64,000 nucleotides of DNA, from contig JAIQFB010000026.1 in assembly GCA_020073485.1 (NCBI GenBank), positions 1 to 64,000 of the forward strand, given 5' to 3'. Position 1 is the stretch's first letter, and each line of letters begins with the position of its first letter. The notes under the pieces were generated by a model, which searched no databases, was not told where the DNA came from, and worked only from the letters and a program-made list of their open reading frames with translations. The stretch is from Terriglobia bacterium (GTDB lineage: Bacteria; Acidobacteriota; Terriglobia; Acidiferrales; UBA7541). A program made the position numbers and the translations under genes. Of the stretch, positions 44,755 to 53,155 are shown in pieces.

Positions 44755-45990
44755 ATGGGGCGATTCACGGGCGTGCTCGGGCTGCTGGTCATGCTGGGGG
44801 GGGCCTATCTGTTTTCGACCAACCGGCGCGCGATCAAGCTGAAGATCGTGGTGTGGGGGCTGGGGCTGCAGATCGGGCTCGCGTTCCTGATCATCCGGTG
44901 GACCGGGGGACAGCAATTATTTTTGCGCGCGGGCAATGCGGTAAACCGGCTGCTGGCGTTTGCATTCGTGGGATCGGAATTTGTGTTCGGCGATTTGGGC
45001 AAGCAGCATTCCTCGATCGGATTTATCTTCGCGTTTCAGGTTTTGCCGACGATTATCTTTATCGCTTCGTTGTTCGCGCTGCTGTATTACCTCGGCATCA
45101 TGCAGGTGGTGATCCGCGCGGCGGCCTGGGCCATGCAGCGGATCATGGGTGCCAGCGGCGCCGAATCGCTCAACGTTGCGGCGAGCATCTTCATGGGGCA
45201 GACCGAAGCTCCTCTAACCATCCGGCCATTCATCCCCGACCTGACGCAATCCGAATTGATGACCATCATGACCAGCGGAATGGCGCACGTTTCCGGCGGG
45301 ATTATGGCGGCGTACATCGCCTTTGGAGTGGAAGCGCGCCATCTCCTGACCGCGGTCATCATGACCGCACCGGGGACGCTGCTGATTTCCAAAATGCTGG
45401 TGCCGGAAACCGAACAGCCGAAAACCATGGGTGTGGTGAACATGGAGCATGTCGAGCGCGACTCGAATTTCCTGGCGGCCATTGCGCGCGGCACTGGCGA
45501 GGGCCTGGGCATGGCGGTCAACGTCGGGGCCATGCTGGTTGCGTTTCTGGCGCTGATCGCGCTCACCAACGGTATGATGGGCGGAGTTCACAACTTGCTC
45601 GGCGGACACGGCATCATGTGGTTTCCAACCAGCCTGCAGCAGATCTTCGGCTGGGCGTTTGCGCCGGTGGCCTGGGTAATCGGAGTGCCGTGGCAGGATT
45701 GCGTGCAGATTGGAAACCTGCTGGGCACCCGCATGGTCCTCAACGAGCTGGTGGCGTTTTCTTTCCTCGGACCGATGAAAGGATCACTCGATCCCAGGTC
45801 ATTTACCATCGCGACGTTCGCCCTGTGCGGGTTCGCGAATTTCAGCTCGATTGGAATGCAGATCGGCGGGATCGGCGCGCTCGCGCCCAACCAGAAGATG
45901 CAACTCGCGAAATTCGGCATCCGCGCGATGCTCGCTGGGACCATGGCAAACCTCATGTCCGCATCGATTGTGGGGATCTTCCTGAAATGA
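44755..45990 (+). CDS. nupC: Concentrative nucleoside transporter (NupC family)
   Basis: The 411-residue membrane protein has about eight to ten hydrophobic segments and the CNT signature GQTEAPLTIRPF followed by MAHVSGGIMAAYIAFG, with the C-terminal GTRMVLNELVAFSFL and FANFSSIGMQIGGIGALAP. CNT proteins import nucleosides with protons or sodium. The ATG is preceded by GAGGAGA. Its stop overlaps the start of the purine phosphorylase gene (ATGA). It delivers the substrates for the flanking phosphorylases and cytidine deaminase. Confidence 0.94.
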   Translation: MGRFTGVLGLLVMLGGAYLFSTNRRAIKLKIVVWGLGLQIGLAFLIIRWTGGQQLFLRAGNAVNRLLAFAFVGSEFVFGDLGKQHSSIGFIFAFQVLPTIIFIASLFALLYYLGIMQVVIRAAAWAMQRIMGASGAESLNVAASIFMGQTEAPLTIRPFIPDLTQSELMTIMTSGMAHVSGGIMAAYIAFGVEARHLLTAVIMTAPGTLLISKMLVPETEQPKTMGVVNMEHVERDSNFLAAIARGTGEGLGMAVNVGAMLVAFLALIALTNGMMGGVHNLLGGHGIMWFPTSLQQIFGWAFAPVAWVIGVPWQDCVQIGNLLGTRMVLNELVAFSFLGPMKGSLDPRSFTIATFALCGFANFSSIGMQIGGIGALAPNQKMQLAKFGIRAMLAGTMANLMSASIVGIFLK

Positions 45991-46853
45991 GCGCTTCCGA
46001 AACCGTGAAAACAAGACCCAGCCAGGATTTCCTGCGCGCCGAGCGCGCCGCGAAATTCATTCTCGCAAAGACCAGGCTGCGGCCGCGCATCGGCCTGGTG
46101 CTGGGCAGCGGTTTGGGCGCATTCGCCAACGAACTCGCAAATGCCACGCGCATTGACTACAAACAAATTCCGAATTTTCCACGATCAACCGCCATCGGCC
46201 ACGCCGGGCGCATGGTCGTCGGCAAGGTCGCGGACGTGCCGGTGGCGGCCATGCAGGGCCGCGTGCATTTCTATGAAGGCTACACGCCGCAGCAGGTGAT
46301 TTTCCCGATGCGCGTGATGGCCCGCATGGGCGTACGCGCGGTGCTGATCACCAACGCCGCGGGCGGCATCAATCTCGATTTCAACCAGGGATGCCTGGTG
46401 GTTCTGCGCGACCATATGAATCTGCAGGGCACTAATCCCCTGATCGGACCGAACGAGGAACGCTTCGGTACTCGCTTTCCCGATCTCACCACGGTGTACT
46501 GGAAGCCGTACCAGGAAGCGGCGCTTGCGGAGGGCAAGCGGCTGGGCGTGGAAATGGCGCAAGGCGTGTACGCGGCACTCACCGGCCCGAGCTATGAAAC
46601 GCCGGCGGAGATTCGCTATTTGCGCTCGATTGGCGCCGACCTGGTGGGAATGTCCACCGTGTGGGAAGTGATCGCCGCCGCGCACCTGGGAATCCGCGTG
46701 TTGGGAATTTCCTGCGTGACGAACATGGCCGCGGGAATTCTCGATCAGCCCATCACCACCGAGGAAGTGCTGGAAACCGGCGAACGCGTGAAAGCGGACT
46801 TCGTGGCGTTGCTGCGCGCCGTGATCCCGCGCATGAGCGAGGATCTTCCATGA
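45987..46853 (+). CDS. punA: Purine-nucleoside phosphorylase, trimeric type
   Basis: The 288-residue protein begins at the ATG overlapping nupC (ATGA); the frame upstream is an out-of-frame reading of nupC. Motifs are LVLGSGLGAF (phosphate site), ITNAAGGINLDF, and the purine-binding TGPSYETPAEIRYLRSIG followed by VGMSTVWEVIAA. It converts inosine/guanosine and deoxy forms to base plus (deoxy)ribose 1-phosphate. The length and GPSYETPAE motif mark the trimeric low-molecular-mass class, not hexameric DeoD. Its stop overlaps cdd. Confidence 0.94.
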   Translation: MSASETVKTRPSQDFLRAERAAKFILAKTRLRPRIGLVLGSGLGAFANELANATRIDYKQIPNFPRSTAIGHAGRMVVGKVADVPVAAMQGRVHFYEGYTPQQVIFPMRVMARMGVRAVLITNAAGGINLDFNQGCLVVLRDHMNLQGTNPLIGPNEERFGTRFPDLTTVYWKPYQEAALAEGKRLGVEMAQGVYAALTGPSYETPAEIRYLRSIGADLVGMSTVWEVIAAAHLGIRVLGISCVTNMAAGILDQPITTEEVLETGERVKADFVALLRAVIPRMSEDLP

Positions 46854-47239
46854 GCGACGACTCCCTGATTGCCGCCGCGCGGACTGCCCGGGAACACGCT
46901 CACGCGCCCTATTCCAATTTTCGCGTGGGCGCTGCCGTGCGCGCGAAATCCGGGCGGGTTTTCAGCGGCTGCAATGTCGAGAATTCCACCTACGGATTAA
47001 CGCTGTGCGCTGAACGCGTGGCCATCTTCAAGGCCATTTCCGAGGGCGAGCGCGGATTTGACGCCGTCGCAGTCGTCACCGATAGCGACACGCTCACGCC
47101 ACCGTGCGGCGCCTGCCGCCAGATCATCTGGGAATTTTGCGGAGACGCGGAAGTGATCCTGGCAAACCTCAAAGGCAAGACCGAACGCCACCGCATGGCC
47201 GCCCTGTTCCCCAAGCCCTTCGATCATTCCTATTTCTAA
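46850..47239 (+). CDS. cdd: Cytidine deaminase
   Basis: The 129-residue protein starts at the ATG overlapping the phosphorylase stop (ATGA). Zinc ligands and catalytic glutamate are in TLCAERVAIFKA and PPCGACRQIIWEF, the tetrameric class pattern in which a cysteine is the first ligand. It turns cytidine and deoxycytidine into (deoxy)uridine, a substrate for the pyrimidine phosphorylase at 43345. It closes the nucleoside operon and is followed by an inverted repeat. Confidence 0.96.
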   Translation: MSDDSLIAAARTAREHAHAPYSNFRVGAAVRAKSGRVFSGCNVENSTYGLTLCAERVAIFKAISEGERGFDAVAVVTDSDTLTPPCGACRQIIWEFCGDAEVILANLKGKTERHRMAALFPKPFDHSYF

Positions 47240-47250
47240 ACACCGGTTGG

Positions 47251-47407
47251 AACCACGGATGCACACGGATTAACACGGATATAAATCAAACTTCAAAGGC
47301 TTTAACACAGAGGACACGAGAGCACAGAGAATTTCCAGACGGAAAGAGGTGTTCGAGTTGGTTTGAGTACAAGAACTAATCTTCTTTATCCGTGTGCATC
47401 CGTGGTT
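47251..47407. repeat. Inverted dispersed repeat after cdd
   Basis: AACCACGGATGCACACGGAT (47251-47270) reappears inverted as ATCCGTGTGCATCCGTGGTT (47388-47407). Between them lies CACAGAGGACACGAGAGCAC (from 47306), related to the repeat at 34-112. Composite arrays of this kind occur between genes in soil bacteria of several phyla. It separates convergent genes and may act as a terminator for both. Confidence 0.7.
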
Positions 47408-47423
47408 CCTGCAGGTTTGCTCA

Positions 47424-48383
47424 CTATTCGCGTTGCGAGGCGCGCTGGCGCTGGAGGCGGTTGGCCGCGGTGCGCAGCGTGTCGGGAATGTTCTTGTTGG
47501 TCACCAGCATCTTCAGGTCCTGCGCCGCGACGTTCGGCAGCATGTGCAGGGTGACTTCCAGAGGCGTCTTGGGATTGAACATCAGCGCGCGGGTAATCGT
47601 ATAGTTTTTGCGGTACTTGCGGTTGCCGGCGATCATGCGCAGGGCCTCGTCGCCCAGGCTGGCCATGCCCGCGAAGGATTCCACTTCGCGGTCGGTCAAC
47701 TGCGGGGATTGCAGCACGGCGCGTTGCACCACGCGGCAGGGATCGCGAATCAGCAGCAGGCGCTCGTCGCGGTTTCCCTTGATGGCCAACTGCACGCGTT
47801 CCACCACGCGCATGCGGGACAGCTTCTGAAGCAAAGTTTCGCGCTTGGCCCTGTCCGGCTCGGTCGCCTCCGCGGCTTCCACGAACGATTCCATGGCTTC
47901 GAGTTCCTCGCGCTGCAAATCCAGAAGCTGGCTGCGCTGCTCGGCGTTGATCACCGTGGAAGCGACCAGCGCGGCCACCAGCGCCGGAGAAGTGCTCAGG
48001 CGATCGAGGTCCTCAAACAAGTCTTGCACCGCGGAGACCGAAAGATAGCGCACCACCGGACGGAGAACTTCAATCGGGCAGGTAAGATTTCTGGCCAGCG
48101 CGTCGGCCACGCCGGGCCGTCGCGGGAACTCGGCGGCGCAATAGGCGAACATCTCCGGGGCGGCATCGGTGCGCGTGAGCGCCGTAAGCACGGTGGGCAG
48201 CGGCTGGGTCTGCAGGACTCGCGCGGCAATCTCGCGGACGGTTTCGTCCGTATCCGCGGCCAGGATGGTGAGGAGTTCGATGCGTTCGGAGGGCTCCAGG
48301 GAAGCGGCGCCGCTGCAAATCGCCAGCTTGCGTTCGCGGGTCGCGCGGCCCGAGTGAAGTTCCTCGCGCAGCTCCGCGCTAAT
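47424..48383 (-). CDS. Helical-repeat (HEAT-like) protein, probable AUU start
   Basis: I take the start as ATT at 48383 (reading complement), giving 319 residues beginning MSAELREELHSGRAT. The usual-start alternative, GTG at 48191, would cut off 64 well-formed codons. AGGAGG (complement of 48389-48394) lies five bases upstream of the ATT and there is no ATG, GTG or TTG in frame between. The start overlaps the RodZ-like stop codon by five bases. The protein is almost wholly helical with 30-40 residue repeats such as SERIELLTILAADTDETVRE. A HEAT-like scaffold is inferred; no catalytic motif is seen. Confidence 0.8.
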   Translation of the reverse strand: MSAELREELHSGRATRERKLAICSGAASLEPSERIELLTILAADTDETVREIAARVLQTQPLPTVLTALTRTDAAPEMFAYCAAEFPRRPGVADALARNLTCPIEVLRPVVRYLSVSAVQDLFEDLDRLSTSPALVAALVASTVINAEQRSQLLDLQREELEAMESFVEAAEATEPDRAKRETLLQKLSRMRVVERVQLAIKGNRDERLLLIRDPCRVVQRAVLQSPQLTDREVESFAGMASLGDEALRMIAGNRKYRKNYTITRALMFNPKTPLEVTLHMLPNVAAQDLKMLVTNKNIPDTLRTAANRLQRQRASQRE

Positions 48384-49257
48384 TTGCGCCTCCTGCAGCC
48401 CCCTTCAGAGCCTCGCGCGTCAGCGTAATTTTTCCCGACTTGCCCGATGGGCCAATGGGAGCGAGAGTCTTCCCATTCAACTCCAGTGTGAGTGCTCCGG
48501 CATCGCGGGCGGATACATCGAAGCGGTCCTTGGCGGAGAACACGCGATTTTCTCCCGCCTTCAAGGTCCCGCTAAACAGCTGATCGGTATCGGCATCGAT
48601 AGTTACTTTGGTTTTCTTGTCGACGACGACCTTCAACACCAGCAGGACCGGATTCTCGGCCGTTGCGCCAGCTGCAGGCGTGGAATCCGCGGGAGCCGGA
48701 GCAGTTGCCGCAGTGGATGGAGCCGCAGACGCGGTGGCCGGAACCGTGTACTGCGGCGCGTCGGCAGCGAGTCCGCCGGAGGGCGCAGGCGCCGCGTCCA
48801 CGGGCGCTAATTGCGGCAGGGAAGGGGGCGCGGCGGCGCTCAACCCCGCGCTGCGTGCCGCGCGCCTGGCCGCTCGCCAGGACAGGATCCGCCGCGTGGC
48901 AAACCAGCTTCCCGCTATCAAAGCTACAATCGCCAAAGCCGCCAAAACCCAGCGCAGCCAGGCACGGTCGGGTGGAAGCGCCGGAGGCCGGCCCGTCCAA
49001 ACCGGCACGCTGGGCCGTTCATCCACGGCGAGCGCATATTCCGCGACGATGTTCTCTTCGTCCAGTCCCAGGTAGCGCGCCACCGCGCGCACAAACCCGC
49101 GGTTAAACACTCCCCCGGGGAGTTGTTCCCACTGCTCATTTTCGATGGCCCGGAGAAAACGAGTGGCAATGCGCGTGGCGGTGGAAATTTCTTCCAGAGA
49201 CACGCCGCGCATTTCGCGTTCGCGCTTCAGGTTGTCGCCGAATGTGCCCTTGGTCAT
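48379..49257 (-). CDS. RodZ-like helix-turn-helix membrane protein
   Basis: The 292-residue protein has a RodZ layout. Residues 5-75 are a helix-turn-helix domain (FGDNLKREREMRGVSLEEIS, then ATRFLRAIENEQWEQLP), and a single membrane segment is at about 107-124 (WVLAALAIVALIAGSWFA). An Ala/Pro-rich linker leads to a C-terminal DUF4115-like beta domain near VDKKTKVTIDADTDQLFSG. RodZ links the MreB cytoskeleton to the membrane in rod-shaped cells; many such proteins are only called HTH-membrane proteins. Its stop overlaps the helical-repeat gene that follows. No mreB gene is near, so the cell-shape role is inferred. Confidence 0.88.
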   Translation of the reverse strand: MTKGTFGDNLKREREMRGVSLEEISTATRIATRFLRAIENEQWEQLPGGVFNRGFVRAVARYLGLDEENIVAEYALAVDERPSVPVWTGRPPALPPDRAWLRWVLAALAIVALIAGSWFATRRILSWRAARRAARSAGLSAAAPPSLPQLAPVDAAPAPSGGLAADAPQYTVPATASAAPSTAATAPAPADSTPAAGATAENPVLLVLKVVVDKKTKVTIDADTDQLFSGTLKAGENRVFSAKDRFDVSARDAGALTLELNGKTLAPIGPSGKSGKITLTREALKGAAGGAN

Positions 49258-49486
49258 TTATTGATTCGGTTCCGGACACAGCGAATATAGGCGGGCGCTG
49301 CGGGGGTGTCAATGTCAGCGATTGCAGGGGCGTTGTCATTTGCGAGGATCGGGTTTTGCTTTGCGGTACGCGCCAGGGAACTCGACGTTGCGCGCGGAGA
49401 GAAGAGATGATTATAATTTAACTTGCCCCGCACCTTCCGTGCATCGGAGGGTGACCCGCACGACGAGTCAGATCGCAGGGTATCTG

Positions 49487-50587
49487 GTGAACACAACAGA
49501 GAACTTCAGCGGCGTCGAACGCCGCCACACTGCAACCGTTCGGGGAGAACAACGCGAAGCCGGCGAAGTCGCGGTGTTCCATGAACTGGGCAAGGCCCTC
49601 ACCTCTTCGCTCCAGCTCGATCAGGTTCTGCGCACCATCATGGAGAAAATCGACGAGTTCCTGCGCCCGGACACGTGGTCGCTGCTGCTGGTCGACGAGG
49701 CCAAGCAGGAACTCTATTTCGAGCTCGCGGTCGGAAAGGGCGCGCAGGCGCTGAAGGATGTTCGCATCAAGATGGGGCAGGGAATCGCCGGTTGGGTGGC
49801 GCAGCACGATGAAGCCGTGATCGTGCCGGACGTAAGCCAGGACACGCGATTCTTTTCCAAGGTCGACGAGAAGACGAAGGTGGAGACGCGGTCGATTGTG
49901 GCCGTGCCGGTGCGGTACCGCGACCACTGCCTTGGCGTCATCGAGCTGATCAACTGTGTGGGAAGCGAAGGTTTTCAGCAACGCGATCTGTCGCTGCTCG
50001 AGGCTCTGGCCGATTTCGCCGCGATCGCCCTGGAAAATGCGCGGCACGTTAAACGCATCCACGAACTGACCATCACCGACGACTGCACCACGCTGTATAA
50101 CGCGCGGCACATGGACTTCATTCTCGAAACCGAGATTTACCGCTCGCAGCGCTACGGCTACGAATTTTCCCTCGTCTTCATCGATCTCGATCACTTCAAG
50201 AGAGTCAATGACACGCACGGACACCTGGTGGGATCAAAGCTTCTCGCCGAAGTCGGACTGATGGTGAAGAACGCCTGCCGCAGGGTCGATTTCGCGTTTC
50301 GCTACGGCGGCGACGAATTCGTGATCGTATTGCCGCAGTCGTCGAAGGAAAACGCCTTCGTGGTCGCCCGCCGCCTCCACAAACTGATCGCCGAAACCAC
50401 CTGGCTTTCGTCCGAGGACCTGAACATTCACTTCACGGCCAGCATCGGCGTCGCTTCCTATCCCGCCGACGCCAAGAGCAAAGTCGAACTGCTGCACCTG
50501 GCGGACGAAGCCATGTACATGGTCAAGAACTCCACGCGGAACGGCGTGGCCGCCGCCAAGATCGGCACGCTGCCCACCCCCGTTTAG
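49487..50587 (+). CDS. GAF-GGDEF diguanylate cyclase
   Basis: The 366-residue protein is read from the GTG at 49487 (AGGG six bases upstream); the frame is open to 49322, which would add non-homologous residues. A GAF domain occupies about 30-180 ([17 protein letters not shown], then [16 protein letters not shown]). The GGDEF domain occupies about 195-355, with [12 protein letters not shown] and an intact active loop [11 protein letters not shown]. It should make c-di-GMP in response to a small ligand or redox signal bound by GAF. No RxxD inhibitory site is evident upstream of GGDEF. It lies between the RodZ-like operon and the BMC genes. Confidence 0.9.
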   Translation: MNTTENFSGVERRHTATVRGEQREAGEVAVFHELGKALTSSLQLDQVLRTIMEKIDEFLRPDTWSLLLVDEAKQELYFELAVGKGAQALKDVRIKMGQGIAGWVAQHDEAVIVPDVSQDTRFFSKVDEKTKVETRSIVAVPVRYRDHCLGVIELINCVGSEGFQQRDLSLLEALADFAAIALENARHVKRIHELTITDDCTTLYNARHMDFILETEIYRSQRYGYEFSLVFIDLDHFKRVNDTHGHLVGSKLLAEVGLMVKNACRRVDFAFRYGGDEFVIVLPQSSKENAFVVARRLHKLIAETTWLSSEDLNIHFTASIGVASYPADAKSKVELLHLADEAMYMVKNSTRNGVAAAKIGTLPTPV

Positions 50588-50738
50588 ACCGTCCGGCGCG
50601 CGATTTCCACACTTCTTCAGGGGCCTTCCCGCATTTTCTTGCTTCACCCCAGTCGGCATGCTACGCTCACCCCTTCCGGCGGCACGAGCAGAGCAGGTTT
50701 CGCGAAAATGTGCCGGGATGGTCCGGGGCGAGGAGCGC

Positions 50739-51038
50739 ATGTCCAACGATGCACTGGGGATGATCGAAACCAAGGGCCTGGTCGGCTCGATTGAAGCTGC
50801 GGACGCCATGGTCAAGGCCGCCAATGTCATCCTGATCGGGAAAGAATATATCGGTTCCGGCTACGTTACGGTGATGGTGCGCGGCGATGTGGGCGCGGTG
50901 AAGGCCGCGACCGACGCTGGAGCCGCCGCAGCGCGCCGTGTCGGCGAGCTCGTTTCCGTGCACGTCATCCCCCGGCCGCACGAGCTGGTCGAAAAGATTT
51001 TGCCCGGCGGTGGTGGCGCGCCGGGAGCGAAGAAGTAG
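50739..51038 (+). CDS. Bacterial microcompartment shell protein, hexamer type
   Basis: The 99-residue protein starts at [20 protein letters not shown], with GAGGAG just upstream; an open frame runs further upstream but is not BMC-like. It is a single-domain BMC (PF00936) protein of the EutM/PduA/CcmK kind that forms flat hexamers in the shell. Typical parts are [17 protein letters not shown] (8-24), the pore loop YIGSGY (37-42) and [17 protein letters not shown]. The pore loop has Tyr in place of the usual Lys before Ile and at the following position, which may alter pore charge. It lies 84 bases before the aldehyde dehydrogenase gene, and no pentameric or trimeric shell gene is in the window. 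Confidence 0.95.
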   Translation: MSNDALGMIETKGLVGSIEAADAMVKAANVILIGKEYIGSGYVTVMVRGDVGAVKAATDAGAAAARRVGELVSVHVIPRPHELVEKILPGGGGAPGAKK

Positions 51039-51122
51039 CCTTGTTGTAGACCGTCCGCCGCAGCGGACGGGTTACACCAGCCAAGTTACAGCAACGATGT
51101 TCGTAGGAGAAGGTAAAGCGTT

Positions 51123-53138
51123 TTGAGCCTGCGCGACCGTGACCTCATCTCCATTCAGCAAGCCCGCGAACTGACGGCTCACGCCGCCGCCGCCCAGAAA
51201 AAATTCTCCGCATTTTCCCAGGAACAGGTCGACGCGATTGTCGAAGCCTGCGCCAAGGCCGCCGCCGACAACGCGGAAGCGCTGGCCCGAGCGGCGGTGG
51301 AGGAAACCGGCTTCGGAAACGTTCCCGACAAAATCATCAAAAACACGCTTGCGGCGGTGGACGTGCCGCGCGCCATCCGCGGCATGCGCACCGTGGGAAT
51401 TTTGCGGGAAGATCGCGAAAAGGGCATCGTCGAAGCCGCGTCTCCGGTGGGAGTGGTCGCGGCCGTGATTCCATCCACGAATCCGACCTCCACGGCCATT
51501 TACAAGACGCTGATTTCCATCAAGGCGCAGAACGCGATTGTGCTCAGCCCGCATCCCGCGGCGATGCGCTGCATTTGCCAGGCGGCCACGCTGCTGGATC
51601 GCGCCGCGCTCGCGGCGGGCGCTCCCGAAGGCCTGATCCAATGCATGACGCACACCACGCTGGAAGGCACGCGCGAGCTAATGCGGCAGCGCGAAATCGG
51701 AGTTATCCTGGCGACGGGCGGCACAGGCTTGGTGCGCGCCGCGTACGGTTCGGGCAAGCCTGCGTACGGCGTAGGGCCGGGCAATGTGCCGGCCTTCATC
51801 GAGCGTACCGCCGATGTACGCAAAGCTGTCGCTGACATCCTGGCGGGAAAAACATTCGACTACGGAACGATTTGTTCGTCCGAGCAGGCCATGGTCGTCG
51901 ACCAGACCGTGCGCGATCGCGCTCTCGAGGAATGCCGCGCGCAGGGCGCTTATTTCCTTTCGCCGCAAGAAATCGAAAAAGTCGGGCGCCTCGTTTTTCT
52001 GCCGGGGACGCACACGCCGAACACGAAGATCGTTGGGCGCGCGGCGACAACGATTGCGGAGATGGCGGGGATCAAAGTGCCCCCTTCGACGCGAGCTCTG
52101 ATTGCGCGCCTCGAACCCGGGCAAGTCGGCCGCGAATTCCCGCTTTCTGCCGAAAAATTGTCGCCGATCCTTGCCTTCTATGCAGTTGCGAACCTGGCCG
52201 CCGGAATTGCGCTCTGCCGCCGGCTGCTCGAATTCGGCGGCCTCGGGCATACCTGCGCGATCCACTCGCAGAACCGCCCAGCGATTCTGGAATTCGGGCA
52301 AGCCATGCCCGCATTTCGCGTGGTGGTGAATAGCGCGTCGGTTCACGGATCGATCGGTTACTCGACCAATCTTTTTCCGGCGATGACGCTGGGCTGCGGA
52401 GCCCCCGGCGGAAACATTACCTCCGACAATATCGGCCCGCAGCATCTGATGAACGTGAAAAGAATCGCCTGGGAGTCGCGTCCCGTCGAGCACCGCACTG
52501 TTGCCGCGGAACAACGGTTGTCAGGAGGGGTGATGTCTCATTCTCAGGAAGCCTTCTCACCAAAGCCGGGTTCGCAAGAACCCGCGGTCTCGGCAATCGC
52601 GCCTGCATCTGCGTCTTCATCTTCACTTGGTGCCGGGCCGCAAGAAAAGAAAGGTGTCGAACCGGTCGTATCACCTCTGGCAGTAAATGTGGATCGCGCA
52701 ACGATCGCGCGTGTCGTGGAAGCGGTTCTCGCCGGGCAAGGAATTGCTCGCGGCAGCGGCGCACCCAAAGTTACTCCCGTTGCCCCTGCTGCGAAGGAAG
52801 AATCAAACCCCTCTTCGATTGCCGCTGAAATTGCCGGGCGATTCTTCAGTTCGCCCGCGAAGCCGAAGCCGGAATCCGCATCTGCTAGTTGCGCGGCGGC
52901 TCCCGAAGCAAGTTCAGCGCAAACGCCCGCTCCGCCCGCGGCCGCGCGCAAACCGGAATCCCCAGAAAAACCCGCCGTCGCAATTTCTCCGTTCGTCAGC
53001 GAAAACGACGTGCGCCGCGCGATGACGCGCAGCGAAAAAATCTTCGTTGGACCAAAGACAATCCTCACGCCCTCCGCGCGAGACCTCGGCCTGGAACACG
53101 AAGTATTTGTCGAAACCGAGGCGGGGTCGATCCGCTAG
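51123..53138 (+). CDS. BMC-type acylating aldehyde dehydrogenase with long C-terminal tail
   Basis: The 671-residue protein (TTG start) has an acylating aldehyde dehydrogenase core of about 460 residues (EutE/PduP class) that turns an aldehyde, CoA and NAD+ into acyl-CoA. The catalytic cysteine is C251 in FDYGTICSSEQA, preceded by GGTGLVRAAYGSGKPA. The N-terminus is ordinary. After the core lie about 200 residues of Ala/Pro/Ser linker carrying three separated short segments: an amphipathic helix at 521-540 (VNVDRATIARVVEAVLAGQG), a second at 563-575 (PSSIAAEIAGRFF) and a C-terminal part at 620-671 with the GPKTILTPSARDLG motif. Such helices resemble BMC encapsulation peptides. It follows the shell gene. 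Confidence 0.93.
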   Translation: MSLRDRDLISIQQARELTAHAAAAQKKFSAFSQEQVDAIVEACAKAAADNAEALARAAVEETGFGNVPDKIIKNTLAAVDVPRAIRGMRTVGILREDREKGIVEAASPVGVVAAVIPSTNPTSTAIYKTLISIKAQNAIVLSPHPAAMRCICQAATLLDRAALAAGAPEGLIQCMTHTTLEGTRELMRQREIGVILATGGTGLVRAAYGSGKPAYGVGPGNVPAFIERTADVRKAVADILAGKTFDYGTICSSEQAMVVDQTVRDRALEECRAQGAYFLSPQEIEKVGRLVFLPGTHTPNTKIVGRAATTIAEMAGIKVPPSTRALIARLEPGQVGREFPLSAEKLSPILAFYAVANLAAGIALCRRLLEFGGLGHTCAIHSQNRPAILEFGQAMPAFRVVVNSASVHGSIGYSTNLFPAMTLGCGAPGGNITSDNIGPQHLMNVKRIAWESRPVEHRTVAAEQRLSGGVMSHSQEAFSPKPGSQEPAVSAIAPASASSSSLGAGPQEKKGVEPVVSPLAVNVDRATIARVVEAVLAGQGIARGSGAPKVTPVAPAAKEESNPSSIAAEIAGRFFSSPAKPKPESASASCAAAPEASSAQTPAPPAAARKPESPEKPAVAISPFVSENDVRRAMTRSEKIFVGPKTILTPSARDLGLEHEVFVETEAGSIR

Positions 53139-53155
53139 CGTGGCGTTCTAACAGG

